NCBI GenBank assembly: GCA_019918135.1
Contig: WBZZ01005597.1
Location: 20,001 to 84,000, forward strand
Source: Paulinella micropora
Lineage: Eukaryota; Cercozoa; Imbricatea; Euglyphida; Paulinellidae
Length of the DNA stretch: 64,000 bases
Direction of reading: 5' to 3'
Part shown: positions 16,473-24,818 of the stretch, piece by piece
How the letters are laid out: the number at the start of each line of letters is the position of its first letter
Position numbering within the stretch: position 1 is the first letter of the stretch
The notes under the pieces: generated by a model
What the model was told of the DNA's origin: nothing
The model's input: only the letters and a program-made list of their open reading frames with translations
The model's database searches: none
Made by a program: the position numbers and the translations under genes

Positions 16473-17942
16473 ATGACGACCAGCACTGGCGAGGCCAAGG
16501 CCTTTGAGTGTTACCGCCTGGCGGCCGAGCAAGGGCACGCGGATGCGCAGTTTAACCTGGGTGTTTGTTATGCCAGCGGAAAAGGAGTAAGCCAGAGCGA
16601 GGCCAAAGCAGCGGAGTGGTACCGCCGGGCGGCCGAGCAAGGGCACGCGGCTGCACAGTGTAATCTGGGTCTCGCTCTGGCCCGCGGACGAGGATTGAAC
16701 CACAGCCTGGTTCAGGCAGCTGAGTGGTACCGGCGGGCGGCCGAGCAAGGGCACGCAGATGCGCAGTTTAATCTGGGTGTCGCGCTGGACCACGGAGAAG
16801 GGGTAAGCCAGAGCCAGGCCCAGGCGGCGGAGTGGTACCGCCGGGCAGCTGTACAAGGGCACGCGGAGGCGCAGTTTAATCTGGGTGTTTGCTACGCCCG
16901 CGGAGAAGGAGTAAGCCAGAGCCAGGCCCAGGCGGTGGAGTGGTACCGGCGGGCAGCTGTACAAGGGGATGCGGAGGCGCTGTTTTATCTGGGTGTTTGC
17001 TACGCCCGCGGAGAAGGAGTAAGCCAGAGCCAGGCCCAGGCGGTAGAGTGGTACCGCCGGGCAGCTGTCCAAGGGCATGCGGAGGCGCAGTTTTATCTGG
17101 GTGTTTGCTACGCCCGCGGAGAAGGGGTAAGCCAGAGCCAGGCCCAGGCGGTGGAGGGGTACCGCCGGGCAGCTGTCCAAGGGCATGCGGAGGCGCAGTT
17201 TTATCTGGGTGTTTGCTACGCCAGCGGAGAAGGGGTAAGCCAGAGCCAGGCCCAGGCAGTGGAGTGGTACCGCCGGGCAGCTGTACAAGGGGATGCGAGG
17301 GCGCAGTTTAATCTGGGTGTTTGTTACGACCGCGGAGAAGGAGTAAGCCAGAGTCAAGCCCAGGCGGTCGAGTGGTACCGCCGGGCGGCCGAGCAAGGGC
17401 AAGCGGAGGCGCAGTTTAATCTGGGTGTTTGCTACGCCAGCGGAGAAGGAGTAAGCCAGAGTCAAGCCCAGGCGGTCGAGTGGTACCGCCGGGCAGCTGA
17501 ACAAGGGAATGCGAGGGCGCAGTTGTATATGGGTTTCGCGCTGGACAACGGAGAAGGAGTACGCCGCTGCCAGGCCCAGGCAGCGGCGTGGTACCGCCGG
17601 GCGGCCGAGCAAGGACAAGCGTGTGCACAGTTTAATCTGGGTATTTGTTACACCAGCGGAGAAGGTGTGTGTCAGAGCCATGCTCGGGCAGCGGAGTGGT
17701 ACCGCCGCGCGGCCGAACAAGGGCACGCGGTTGCACAGTTTAATCTGGCTGTTTGTTACGACAACGGAAAAGGAGTAAGCCAGAACCAGGCCCAAGCAGT
17801 GGAGTGGTACCGCCGGGCCGCCGAGCAAGGGTACGCGGAGGCGCAGTTTAATCTGGCTGTTTGTTACGCCAATGGAAAAGCCGCGGGCCAGAGCCAGGCT
17901 CAGGCAGCAGAGACAGAAACGCCAGCCCACGGAAAGCAATAG
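16473..17942 (+). CDS. Sel1-repeat protein, about 13 repeats (489 aa)
   Basis: The ATG at 16473 follows the same 5' sequence as the other two copies. The whole protein consists of about 13 Sel1 units (AEAQFYLGVCYARGEGVS, QAVEWYRRAAVQGH), highly alike at DNA level with period 108 bases, which points to repeat expansion by unequal exchange. The last part replaces the ELGTGVEKKD tail of copy 2 with a short polar tail. Sel1 proteins of viruses and bacteria commonly bind host proteins; the partner here is unknown. The opposite strand is also open for over 500 codons, an effect of repeat composition. Confidence 0.8.
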   Translation: MTTSTGEAKAFECYRLAAEQGHADAQFNLGVCYASGKGVSQSEAKAAEWYRRAAEQGHAAAQCNLGLALARGRGLNHSLVQAAEWYRRAAEQGHADAQFNLGVALDHGEGVSQSQAQAAEWYRRAAVQGHAEAQFNLGVCYARGEGVSQSQAQAVEWYRRAAVQGDAEALFYLGVCYARGEGVSQSQAQAVEWYRRAAVQGHAEAQFYLGVCYARGEGVSQSQAQAVEGYRRAAVQGHAEAQFYLGVCYASGEGVSQSQAQAVEWYRRAAVQGDARAQFNLGVCYDRGEGVSQSQAQAVEWYRRAAEQGQAEAQFNLGVCYASGEGVSQSQAQAVEWYRRAAEQGNARAQLYMGFALDNGEGVRRCQAQAAAWYRRAAEQGQACAQFNLGICYTSGEGVCQSHARAAEWYRRAAEQGHAVAQFNLAVCYDNGKGVSQNQAQAVEWYRRAAEQGYAEAQFNLAVCYANGKAAGQSQAQAAETETPAHGKQ

Positions 17943-18114
17943 AATTTGTGTACCACGAAACCTGCCCTTTCTTGTCCCTCCCTCCTTTCTTTCTCCTGCA
18001 ATTTCTTTTTTTGGGGGGGATAATCGAGGGGGAGGGGAGGGAGGGGAGGCTTGACTCCTGCAATCTATTTTTTTGGTGTGGTTGTTGGCAAATGTTTAAT
18101 TAAAAAGCCTGCGA

Positions 18115-19011
18115 ATGTCGAGCAGTCACGCCGGACTTCGGCGGGATCTTTTAGCACGTTGCAAATTAACGGATGCAGAGTCTAGCAAGGGGCTACGGGA
18201 TCTGTCTGCAGAAACGGAGAACCAATTGGGAGAGCGCTGCCCAGCCTTGAGCCGAGCTCGAACCGGTGGAGAGCAGGACTTAGCCGAACTGGTAATCCAG
18301 GTTTGGGCCCGGCTCCATGCTGGGCTTCGACCCTCGCCCGGGTCGGAAGACTTGGTGAAGCGACCCTCACCCGGGTCGGAAGACTTGGTGCAGCAGCAGG
18401 CTCAGATCTTGTGCGTCCTTTGGTACATGAAACAAGTCCAGCCCACCAAACCAGTGTGCAGTGATTGTCCCGCGTTGTTTTGGCAGCTTTACGAACACGT
18501 AGAATCAGAACTACAACTTTGGCTGAGTCTGGCCACAAAGCACGCCCGCCAGATTAATTCCCTTGTCATGCCGTACAAAGTTGGGGAAGAACAGAGCAGT
18601 TTGGAGTTTATTAGAGAAAAGGTTAAGTTTCAGAAGTTATTGTACCTGAAGCGTGTGATAGCTAGAATCGACCCCAGGAAGTTTACTGAGGACGCCAAGT
18701 CCAAACTAGAAAAGCTACTGACGGATGCCGTGCGTCTTCCGAGGGGCAGTCCGCTCCTGCTACTGGCCACGGATGATGGTCACAACGACGTCTTATTCCA
18801 GAGCGCAAGTTGGTGGGCCACGTGCTGTCACTTTGCTGCGAAAGTGAACCGGAGCCTGGATACGCAAATGGTGGTATTTCCTTTCGCCCGCGCGGCCATC
18901 GCGCGGCTGGTGCGGGCTCACTCAGAAAACAAGCGGTTGCAGCTGAGGTGGATCAAGAGCGCAACGCAAGCGCTTGCGAATCTTGAGTCCCTCACGGGAC
19001 TGAAAGTATAG
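18115..19011 (+). CDS. Uncharacterised alpha-helical protein (298 aa)
   Basis: It starts at ATG 18115, shortly after the recurring ttggcaaatgtttaattaaaa element. The product looks helical with a central phrase SDCPALFWQLYEHVESEL and a C-terminal half rich in Leu and Arg; no catalytic motif was recognised. A perfect-frame 33-base tandem duplication (18328-18360, 18361-18393) repeats RPSPGSEDLV. A decayed 5' copy lies at 7,723. The C2H2 zinc-finger ORF follows within about 50 bases and has no ATG near its beginning, so the two may once have formed one gene. Confidence 0.6.
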   Translation: MSSSHAGLRRDLLARCKLTDAESSKGLRDLSAETENQLGERCPALSRARTGGEQDLAELVIQVWARLHAGLRPSPGSEDLVKRPSPGSEDLVQQQAQILCVLWYMKQVQPTKPVCSDCPALFWQLYEHVESELQLWLSLATKHARQINSLVMPYKVGEEQSSLEFIREKVKFQKLLYLKRVIARIDPRKFTEDAKSKLEKLLTDAVRLPRGSPLLLLATDDGHNDVLFQSASWWATCCHFAAKVNRSLDTQMVVFPFARAAIARLVRAHSENKRLQLRWIKSATQALANLESLTGLKV

Positions 19012-19065
19012 CGCACGAGGAAGTCGCAGCGCGACTGGCCGCCGACCGGACGCGGTTGGCTGTCT

Positions 19066-20370
19066 TTGGAGGTTGAGCAGAATGCTCTATGGCGACAGTC
19101 GTCTCAAAGCTGTGCTCTTGACGACGAGGAATTCGCGCAGGAGCCGCATAACCTCCAGCGCAGCTTGGACAAGCTCTACCGCTGGGCGACGTCGCTCCAC
19201 GGTACGCCACCCCATCTCCAGCTGGAGCTGGATCGAGTATTGGCCGGCCAACAAAAACTCAAGTGTATCATAGAGCAGCTTGTCGGCGCTAGTGATAGCC
19301 CCCTGGATGCCTGGAGCTGCAAGCAGCCGCCGCAGGCGTTGGCCCCGGCAGTAGCATTATGGGCGGGCGTTTTTGCGTGCTTCTGGGTGGTCAGGCAGCT
19401 GTCACAGCAGCAGAGCCCGCCAAGTTTCCCCACGCCGTCCCTGCTCGATCGAGAGGAGGAAAGTACGGTAGGCTTTCCCTGGTGTGGTGACCCCGGAACT
19501 AGCGAGGAAAGTACGGTAGGCTTTCCCTGGTGTGGTGACCCCGGAACTAGCGTGCATCAGCCATTGAGCCCTTTTCCGGGCTTTTATCCTCTGGAAGAGG
19601 ACGGAGAAGCACAGCTACACACAGATTTATCTCCTAGTGATCCCGCCTCGAAAAGGACCAAGACTAGGCACAGCGGCGGCTCGCCCCCGCCCGCCACTGT
19701 CTGTCCAGTTTGTAATGCTCGGCTCAAGCACCGATCCAGCCTGAAAAAACATCTTAGAATCCACGACGAAATCAAGCCGTTCGGCTGTGAGACTTGCAAT
19801 CGCCGGTTTACACAAAGGCAGAGGCTAGAGAGTCACCTAATGAGAAAGGAGCCCTGCCAGAGGCCCTTCGTCCGCCTACAGCAGGACGCGGACGAACAGG
19901 AACAGCCCGTGTTACTTTCTCCGCTGCAAATCCCATCCTCTCCCGCCTGGGTTTGTCCTTGGCTGGAGAGCCCCACTGTGCCGACCTCTGGCTCTGGCAA
20001 GGCTGCCTCTTTCTCCCTTCCCCCACCCCGACCAGACGCCCCCCCAGCCATCAAGCCACCCCGACCAGCGCCGTCCGCCACTTTCACCTGTCTGGTTTGC
20101 GATGTTACGTTTAATAGGCAATACAACCTGAATGCGCACCTTAGAATCCACGACAAACGCACGCAGTTCTCTTGTAGTTTTTGCGGTAAGCTGTTTGCAC
20201 AAGATGCGAACAGGCGGAATCACGAGAGAAGCAAGCACACCAGGCAAAAGCCCTTTGCTTGCCAAGAGCAAGGCTGCTCCAAGACTTTTACTTCTGTGCA
20301 AGCCCTGCGTGGACACGAGAAGAGTATTCATGCGATATTAGACACGAGAAGAGTATTCATGCGATATTAG
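19066..20370 (+). CDS. C2H2 zinc-finger protein
   Basis: The N-terminal 120 residues are helical with one hydrophobic stretch (PAVALWAGVFACFWVV). Then come two groups of C2H2 fingers: CPVCNARLKHRSSLKKHLRIH and a second finger (19,700-19,860), and after a Pro-rich linker three more (CLVCDVTF...HLRIH, CSFCGKLF...HERSKH, CQEQGCSKTF...HEKSIH; 20,090-20,330). At least five fingers indicate a sequence-specific DNA-binding regulator. There is no ATG near the start; the first codon shown is TTG, so the true N-terminus is uncertain. A 48-base tandem duplication (19456-19551) and a 29-base one covering the C-terminus (20312-20369) are present. Confidence 0.75.
   Translation: MEVEQNALWRQSSQSCALDDEEFAQEPHNLQRSLDKLYRWATSLHGTPPHLQLELDRVLAGQQKLKCIIEQLVGASDSPLDAWSCKQPPQALAPAVALWAGVFACFWVVRQLSQQQSPPSFPTPSLLDREEESTVGFPWCGDPGTSEESTVGFPWCGDPGTSVHQPLSPFPGFYPLEEDGEAQLHTDLSPSDPASKRTKTRHSGGSPPPATVCPVCNARLKHRSSLKKHLRIHDEIKPFGCETCNRRFTQRQRLESHLMRKEPCQRPFVRLQQDADEQEQPVLLSPLQIPSSPAWVCPWLESPTVPTSGSGKAASFSLPPPRPDAPPAIKPPRPAPSATFTCLVCDVTFNRQYNLNAHLRIHDKRTQFSCSFCGKLFAQDANRRNHERSKHTRQKPFACQEQGCSKTFTSVQALRGHEKSIHAILDTRRVFMRY
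19456..19551. repeat. 48-bp tandem duplication in the zinc-finger gene
   Basis: Units 19456-19503 and 19504-19551 are identical and keep the frame (EESTVGFPWCGDPGTS twice). This is one of many such short duplications in the GC-rich part. Confidence 0.9.
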
Positions 20371-20406
20371 GGCCCAGCTCAAAAACGAATTTAGAGTCAT
20401 GCTTTT

Positions 20407-20412
20407 AATAAA
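20407..20412 (+). terminator. Possible polyadenylation signal aataaa
   Basis: An AATAAA followed by an A-run sits in the short gap between two convergent genes, about 40 bases after the zinc-finger stop. Its position fits a 3'-end signal. Confidence 0.35.
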
Positions 20413-20438
20413 AAAAAAGACTGGGACATGAAAGAAAG

Positions 20439-21593
20439 CTAAGCACGAAAGCTGAGTTTCATGACGAGCAAGTGCTGCTTCTTGTGCAGGCCGGCGTGCT
20501 GGTGCGTGCAGACCCAGGCGCGGTGCGGCAGCGGCAGGTCTTGCCTGACGTACGCGCGCCTGAGCGCGGGGTCGCCCGGGGCCTGGTCCTGCCTCGCCGT
20601 AGCCGAGTAACAGCTCCTGGTCTCGGAATCAAAGCTGAGGACTAAGTGGTGCTTTTCAAACTGACGCACAAGCATTGTTCGCAGGAGGGGTTGCTGTTGG
20701 AGCAAAGAGTGCAGCTTGGGAACCCAGGCGCCCCATTTCCGTAGCAGCGGGGCTAGCGCCTGCAACGGCTCCGTTGCAGGCAGCCGCTTCTTGACCGAGG
20801 AGGCTTTGCGCTTGTTCCGCGCACTTGCCACAGGCTTCGCGGGTGGGTCTGGACCACCCAGCAAGCATCCGAAGTCTATGTCGTCGACGCCCCTGGGTTG
20901 TACTTTGTCCTTGGCCTCGTCGTCGTCGTCGTCGTCGTCGGTGTGATCCTGCCGTTCTCCACTGTCGCTCCTGGATAAGTCAGACAGCTCTAAGGACTCT
21001 TCGACCGGCGCGCTGGCTTGTGACGAAGCCGCCGGGCTGTGACTTTCTTCGCTACCGCTCTCGTCATCTTCGGAGTTTCTGTGCCGGCTGGTGGGCGCTT
21101 GGTACGTCGCGCGTACTGGGCGCGGCACCGAACCTTGAGGCAGCAGGTTACTCAACATGTTATGAACCCTGGGGCCCAGCACAGTTGACAGCCTTATGTC
21201 GCCGTTGTCTGTCTCTTGCTGCGAACGGCTTTCCGGACGACGTGGGCGTGGCTCCACTGTGCTGGGCCCCCCATCTGCGCCGATCAACAGCTGCTTTCTC
21301 TTCTTTGCCTGCAAACCCAGCTCCAGGCCGGCCAGGCTAGCCAAATAGTTAGACTCCACCAAGGCAAAAGGCTCGACCCCAAAGTAGTGCACCATGGAAC
21401 CACACTCTCCCGCCGGCCCCAACAGGAACGGCTTCAGCTTGGGGTAGGCGATGCTGAGCCTCAGGCGTTGTTCTACCAGAGAAATCACCAGTTGTATCCA
21501 ATCGGCAAAGGGTTCCATATATACATTCCGCCACAGCTGGCCAGCGGTCAGCTGTGGCTGCTCGCTGGCTAGCTGTTTCTTCTCGTGGTCCAT
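20439..21593 (-). CDS. Uncharacterised protein with acidic centre (384 aa)
   Basis: It starts at ATG 21593. The N-terminal 130 residues look globular (YMEPFADWIQLVISLVEQRL). Residues about 165-240 are Ser/Glu/Asp-rich, including an unbroken run of seven Asp, then a basic segment (ARNKRKASSVKKRLP) and a second globular part ending with WVCTHQHAGLHKKQHLLVMK. Acidic plus basic segments suggest a nuclear, DNA- or histone-associated protein, but no family is recognised. It is convergent with the zinc-finger gene and divergent from the primase gene. Confidence 0.6.
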   Translation of the reverse strand: MDHEKKQLASEQPQLTAGQLWRNVYMEPFADWIQLVISLVEQRLRLSIAYPKLKPFLLGPAGECGSMVHYFGVEPFALVESNYLASLAGLELGLQAKKRKQLLIGADGGPSTVEPRPRRPESRSQQETDNGDIRLSTVLGPRVHNMLSNLLPQGSVPRPVRATYQAPTSRHRNSEDDESGSEESHSPAASSQASAPVEESLELSDLSRSDSGERQDHTDDDDDDDEAKDKVQPRGVDDIDFGCLLGGPDPPAKPVASARNKRKASSVKKRLPATEPLQALAPLLRKWGAWVPKLHSLLQQQPLLRTMLVRQFEKHHLVLSFDSETRSCYSATARQDQAPGDPALRRAYVRQDLPLPHRAWVCTHQHAGLHKKQHLLVMKLSFRA

Positions 21594-21800
21594 GGCTGCG
21601 CCAAAGGTCCGAGTTTTTTGCCTTTCCCCCCCCCCCCTTACACTGTGGGGGGGGGGGGGAGCGCTCCCCCCCCCCCCTCCCTATCTTTCTTTGGGCCCCC
21701 TTCCGTCCCCTCCCCCCCCCCCTTGGTGTTTAAGGCACGTTCACAGAACACACAAGCACGGGGGAACAAAAGGAAGAAACAATCGGGAGAGGGGTGGGGG
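21594..21800. other. Divergent promoter region with C/G runs
   Basis: This gap between divergently transcribed genes contains several C and G runs of 10 or more bases (21,627-21,723) and should hold both promoters. Confidence 0.4.
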
Positions 21801-23510
21801 ATGAAAAGGAGGAGGAAGAGTACTCGGCAAAAAAGCCGGGGGATGGCAGAGAAAAATGCGGAGGACGAATTTTGGCGAGGCCCGGCATGGGCGCAGGACG
21901 AGCCACAGGCAGTGTCGGAGAAATATGTGTATGTGAAGCAGTTACATGAACTTGTTGAAAAATACAAGGTAACAACAACAGGGACCGAGATAAATTGTAC
22001 AAATTTTGCCTGTGGTAAATATCTTTTTCCAAATGAGCCCAGCTTTTATTTACGGCTGGTCGAGCTGTTGTTCTTGTGCCAAGGCTCGTCTCAGAGCCTG
22101 GCCCTGGCTGAGATTACGCCTCCCAGGTACACAAAGTTTTACCTGGACATTGATCTAGAACTGGCGCTCGGAGATCACAAAGCCTGCCCGCCAGAGATAT
22201 TAAGCCTGGCGCCAGGTTCCGAAACTCGACTAGACAAGTCCTGCTTTGTAGCCCGGGTGCACGGCTTTGTAAGCGAGTTGGTGGGTGCGGAGCGTGCCAG
22301 CGCCAACTTGCTACATGCGTCGGGGGCGTGCAAACTCAAGAAAGCGTACAAGCCATCTTTTCGGCTAGTCTATCATGACTTGATACTGGATAAAAGCACC
22401 TCGCGGCGTCTGGTCCTGGCCGTACAGAACAGGTGTGTCGCGTCCTACGGGCGGAGCTTTTTGCTGCAGAACCCCCTGCAAAAGGCGCTGGACCTAGGAG
22501 TGTATGACATAAAAAGGCCCATGCGTCTGCCTTGCTCGGACAAAGCCACGCGCTACACTTGCGTGACTTGCGAAGAGCTTGCCAAGACAAGCTCGGGTAA
22601 AGCGCGGAATCTGTGTTTTACGGGGAAGTGTCGTGCCATCTTTGCGGGCAGGCCCTTGCTTCCGCTGGGTAAGCTGGCGGGGGGAGACACTAGGGTGGTC
22701 CGGCAGGGCATAAGCTGGCGGTGCTTTATGTTGGGTTGCAGCACGCGCCATGGGCTCGTGGCGGCGCCCTTCCAGAACCCACCCGATATTTTGGCCGCGC
22801 TGATAGCGGACGAGCCTGAGCGAAAAAGGGGCTGGACTCTGCCCGGGAGCCCGGCCGCTGCTGCGCCAGCCGACGAGTGGGCTCTCTGGGAGATATTGTA
22901 CGCGCCGACGGCTGTGGCGCGCCCCGCACGCAAACGCCGCGCCCGAGGCGCGGCGCCCGAGGTGACAAGCTCTCTTGCAGGAGGCGGCGGCAGTCAGACG
23001 TCGTCGGCGGGAGCGCAGCGGTCCGCTAAGGAGACGGAGCTCGTGGTGGAGTGGGGACAGGACATTAGAGGCAGGCTGCGCTGCGACGAGCGCCTTGCGT
23101 CGGAGGCCGCAGCTGGCTCTCGCCCTTCCCACGTCATAGAAAGGCTCGCTGCCCCGTATCTGGGGCGCTGGCACAAACGCTGTCCTCCCTTTGATTTATC
23201 TAGCGCTAGGCGTGGCGAGCGCGCAGAGGGAGGGGCGCTGGCCTGGATCCGCGTCCAGGGCAAGCGGGGTGCTTGTGTGTGCCCGTACATGTCAGCCCGA
23301 GTGTCGACCATGGCAAATGGCACCGCGGAGCAGGTGCTGCCCACGTATATCCACAAGAGCAATGCTGTGTCAGTAATTCTGGGCTCAGCTTGCTTGCACC
23401 TGCGCTGTTTGGACGACGACTGCAAAGAGGTTTCTAAAAAGACCAAGATCCTTTTGCCGTTTTGGGCTAGGGATGAAGTCCTGGGTCTGCTGGCCCAGAG
23501 CCAACAGTAA
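21801..23510 (+). CDS. AEP-superfamily DNA primase, UL52/NCLDV-like (569 aa)
   Basis: The ATG at 21801 (or 21843) is chosen because the upstream frame only adds Pro/Gly from C/G runs. The catalytic Asp pair appears in KFYLDIDLEL (about residues 112-121), followed by KPSFRLVYHDLIL (about 184) and YDIKRPMRLPCSDK (about 235), matching the three core motifs of AEP primases. The end carries a Cys/His cluster, TYIHKSNAVSV followed by LHLRCLDDDC (about 515-541), as in herpesvirus UL52 and related viral primases. Role: synthesis of primers at the replication fork. It heads a plus-strand block with the RPB10-like subunit. An SNF2-like rather than D5-like helicase lies nearby. The middle (350-430) is low-complexity Ala/Gly/Arg. 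Confidence 0.8.
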   Translation: MKRRRKSTRQKSRGMAEKNAEDEFWRGPAWAQDEPQAVSEKYVYVKQLHELVEKYKVTTTGTEINCTNFACGKYLFPNEPSFYLRLVELLFLCQGSSQSLALAEITPPRYTKFYLDIDLELALGDHKACPPEILSLAPGSETRLDKSCFVARVHGFVSELVGAERASANLLHASGACKLKKAYKPSFRLVYHDLILDKSTSRRLVLAVQNRCVASYGRSFLLQNPLQKALDLGVYDIKRPMRLPCSDKATRYTCVTCEELAKTSSGKARNLCFTGKCRAIFAGRPLLPLGKLAGGDTRVVRQGISWRCFMLGCSTRHGLVAAPFQNPPDILAALIADEPERKRGWTLPGSPAAAAPADEWALWEILYAPTAVARPARKRRARGAAPEVTSSLAGGGGSQTSSAGAQRSAKETELVVEWGQDIRGRLRCDERLASEAAAGSRPSHVIERLAAPYLGRWHKRCPPFDLSSARRGERAEGGALAWIRVQGKRGACVCPYMSARVSTMANGTAEQVLPTYIHKSNAVSVILGSACLHLRCLDDDCKEVSKKTKILLPFWARDEVLGLLAQSQQ

Positions 23511-23663
23511 AAGACAGCGCGACAAGGGAACACAGGCTGGGAGGGGGGGGGAGAAGGTAGGGGCTTTGGGGTCACCCCCCTGTCCCCTACGCTCTGCCTT
23601 GTCCTGGGCTGAGAGAGAGAGAGAGACAGGGGAGGGAGGGGCAGTAGCAAGAACAAAGCCAAA

Positions 23664-23981
23664 ATGTCTCTAGCCCCGCTGGTTTGTATCTCTTGTAATA
23701 AACCCTTAAGCGGCTTACTTCCGGTGTATCTGGAATTGAAGAAGGCAGGCTTTACAACTGCAGAAGCGCAGGATTGTCTTGGGTTGCAACGCGAGTGTTG
23801 TCGTAGTGCCGTGTTGACGGTTAGCAACAGTGGTGAAGAGTCGGTTTTGCGGCGAGGTTTGCAGAGGCTGTATCTGCAAGTAGCAACTGCTCCAGATGGA
23901 AATAACGTGGACGCCGCAGAACGCACGCTACGTGGAGGTGGCGCCGGCGCCGGAGGACATGCAACCGATCCGGCAGGGTGA
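23664..23981 (+). CDS. RNA polymerase subunit RPB10-like
   Basis: It starts at ATG 23664. Residues 5-60 (VCISCNKPLSGLLPVYLEL, then CLGLQRECCRSAVL) align with RPB10/RpoN subunits. They keep the CxxC near the start, the conserved YL, the LGL(K/Q)R stretch and the CCR pair that together bind zinc. RPB10 is a small assembly subunit of multi-subunit RNA polymerases and is encoded by several NCLDVs, so the virus probably brings its own transcription machinery. The canonical domain ends at about residue 65; the remaining 40 residues overlap the next gene and may be a tail or an artefact of the late stop. Confidence 0.75.
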   Translation: MSLAPLVCISCNKPLSGLLPVYLELKKAGFTTAEAQDCLGLQRECCRSAVLTVSNSGEESVLRRGLQRLYLQVATAPDGNNVDAAERTLRGGGAGAGGHATDPAG

Positions 23982-24771
23982 CCTTATCTACACGTGCGGC
24001 GAGCTGCGCCCTGAAGAGAGCGGAGATGTGCTACGAGGCTACCGCTGGAACAGCCCGACCATGGACCAGCAATGGCGCAAGAGAAAGGTGGCCAAGACAT
24101 TGCTGGGGATCAGCGACGAGGCATTCACGCCCTCTAGCAGTAGCGACAAGTTGATACGAGTACAGACGGGGGGCTTGGCTTTTTTGCCGCTGCCCCGAGC
24201 CTGCCAGCTGAGCCTGTTCTCCTACGGCTCGTCGGTATTGGTGCAGGAGGCCATTGAAGAGCAGTCTCTAGCCGGCCGCCGGGGCCGGCAGGCGGGCGGC
24301 GCTTTGGCGGAGCCCTTGCTGAAGCCCTGGTCAAAGGCAGATCTGTTGTTATGTACAAAAGGAGAGCCCGACGGGGACGCGCTGGAGCAGGTGCGGCAGC
24401 CAACATTAGACTGCTTTAGGTTACCGCCCAATGGCGATTTTTATCGGTGCGATGGGAATTTCTTTGAAAACAAGCTAGCTCAAGAAAGAGAGGAAAAATA
24501 CCGGAGCAGAATGCTAGATTACGCAAAGGCGTGGATTTATTGTATTTTGCAACAGCCCGAACTACAGAAAAAGCAGAATTCGGAGATTGCCGCCATCATG
24601 GGGCGGCTGGCGTGCTGGTGGATTGATCTGATCCGACGGCGCCCGCACGTATTACCCGCGGGCTATGTGTGCCTGGGGGTAGTCAGGGGCCACTTTGAGG
24701 ACCGCCACGCCTTGGCCGTAGAGTTAACTAGGTCTACCTGGAGCAAGAACCCGGTGCGCCAGATCTGGTAG
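23896..24771 (+). CDS. Uncharacterised protein (291 aa)
   Basis: The ATG at 23896 lies inside the 3' end of the RPB10-like ORF, a compact overlap of 86 bases that suggests co-transcription. The product is globular, with phrases RGYRWNSPTMDQQWRKRKV near residue 50 and IMGRLACWWIDLIRRRPH near 240; no catalytic motif is recognised. The last seven codons, the stop and nine bases downstream are tandemly duplicated (31 bases, 24748-24778 and 24779-24809). Its position between RNA polymerase and helicase genes suggests a role in gene expression, which is inference only. Confidence 0.6.
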   Translation: MEITWTPQNARYVEVAPAPEDMQPIRQGDLIYTCGELRPEESGDVLRGYRWNSPTMDQQWRKRKVAKTLLGISDEAFTPSSSSDKLIRVQTGGLAFLPLPRACQLSLFSYGSSVLVQEAIEEQSLAGRRGRQAGGALAEPLLKPWSKADLLLCTKGEPDGDALEQVRQPTLDCFRLPPNGDFYRCDGNFFENKLAQEREEKYRSRMLDYAKAWIYCILQQPELQKKQNSEIAAIMGRLACWWIDLIRRRPHVLPAGYVCLGVVRGHFEDRHALAVELTRSTWSKNPVRQIW

Positions 24772-24818
24772 TCAAGGGAACCCGGTGCGCCAGATCTGGT
24801 AGTCAAGGGGGGGAGTTT

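Noticed and set aside
14757-17939. Minus-strand open frames of 425 and 534 codons opposite the Sel1 genes
   Set aside because: They are the reverse reading of the 108-base Sel1 repeats; residues follow the repeat period without independent signal, and the plus strand has the known family.
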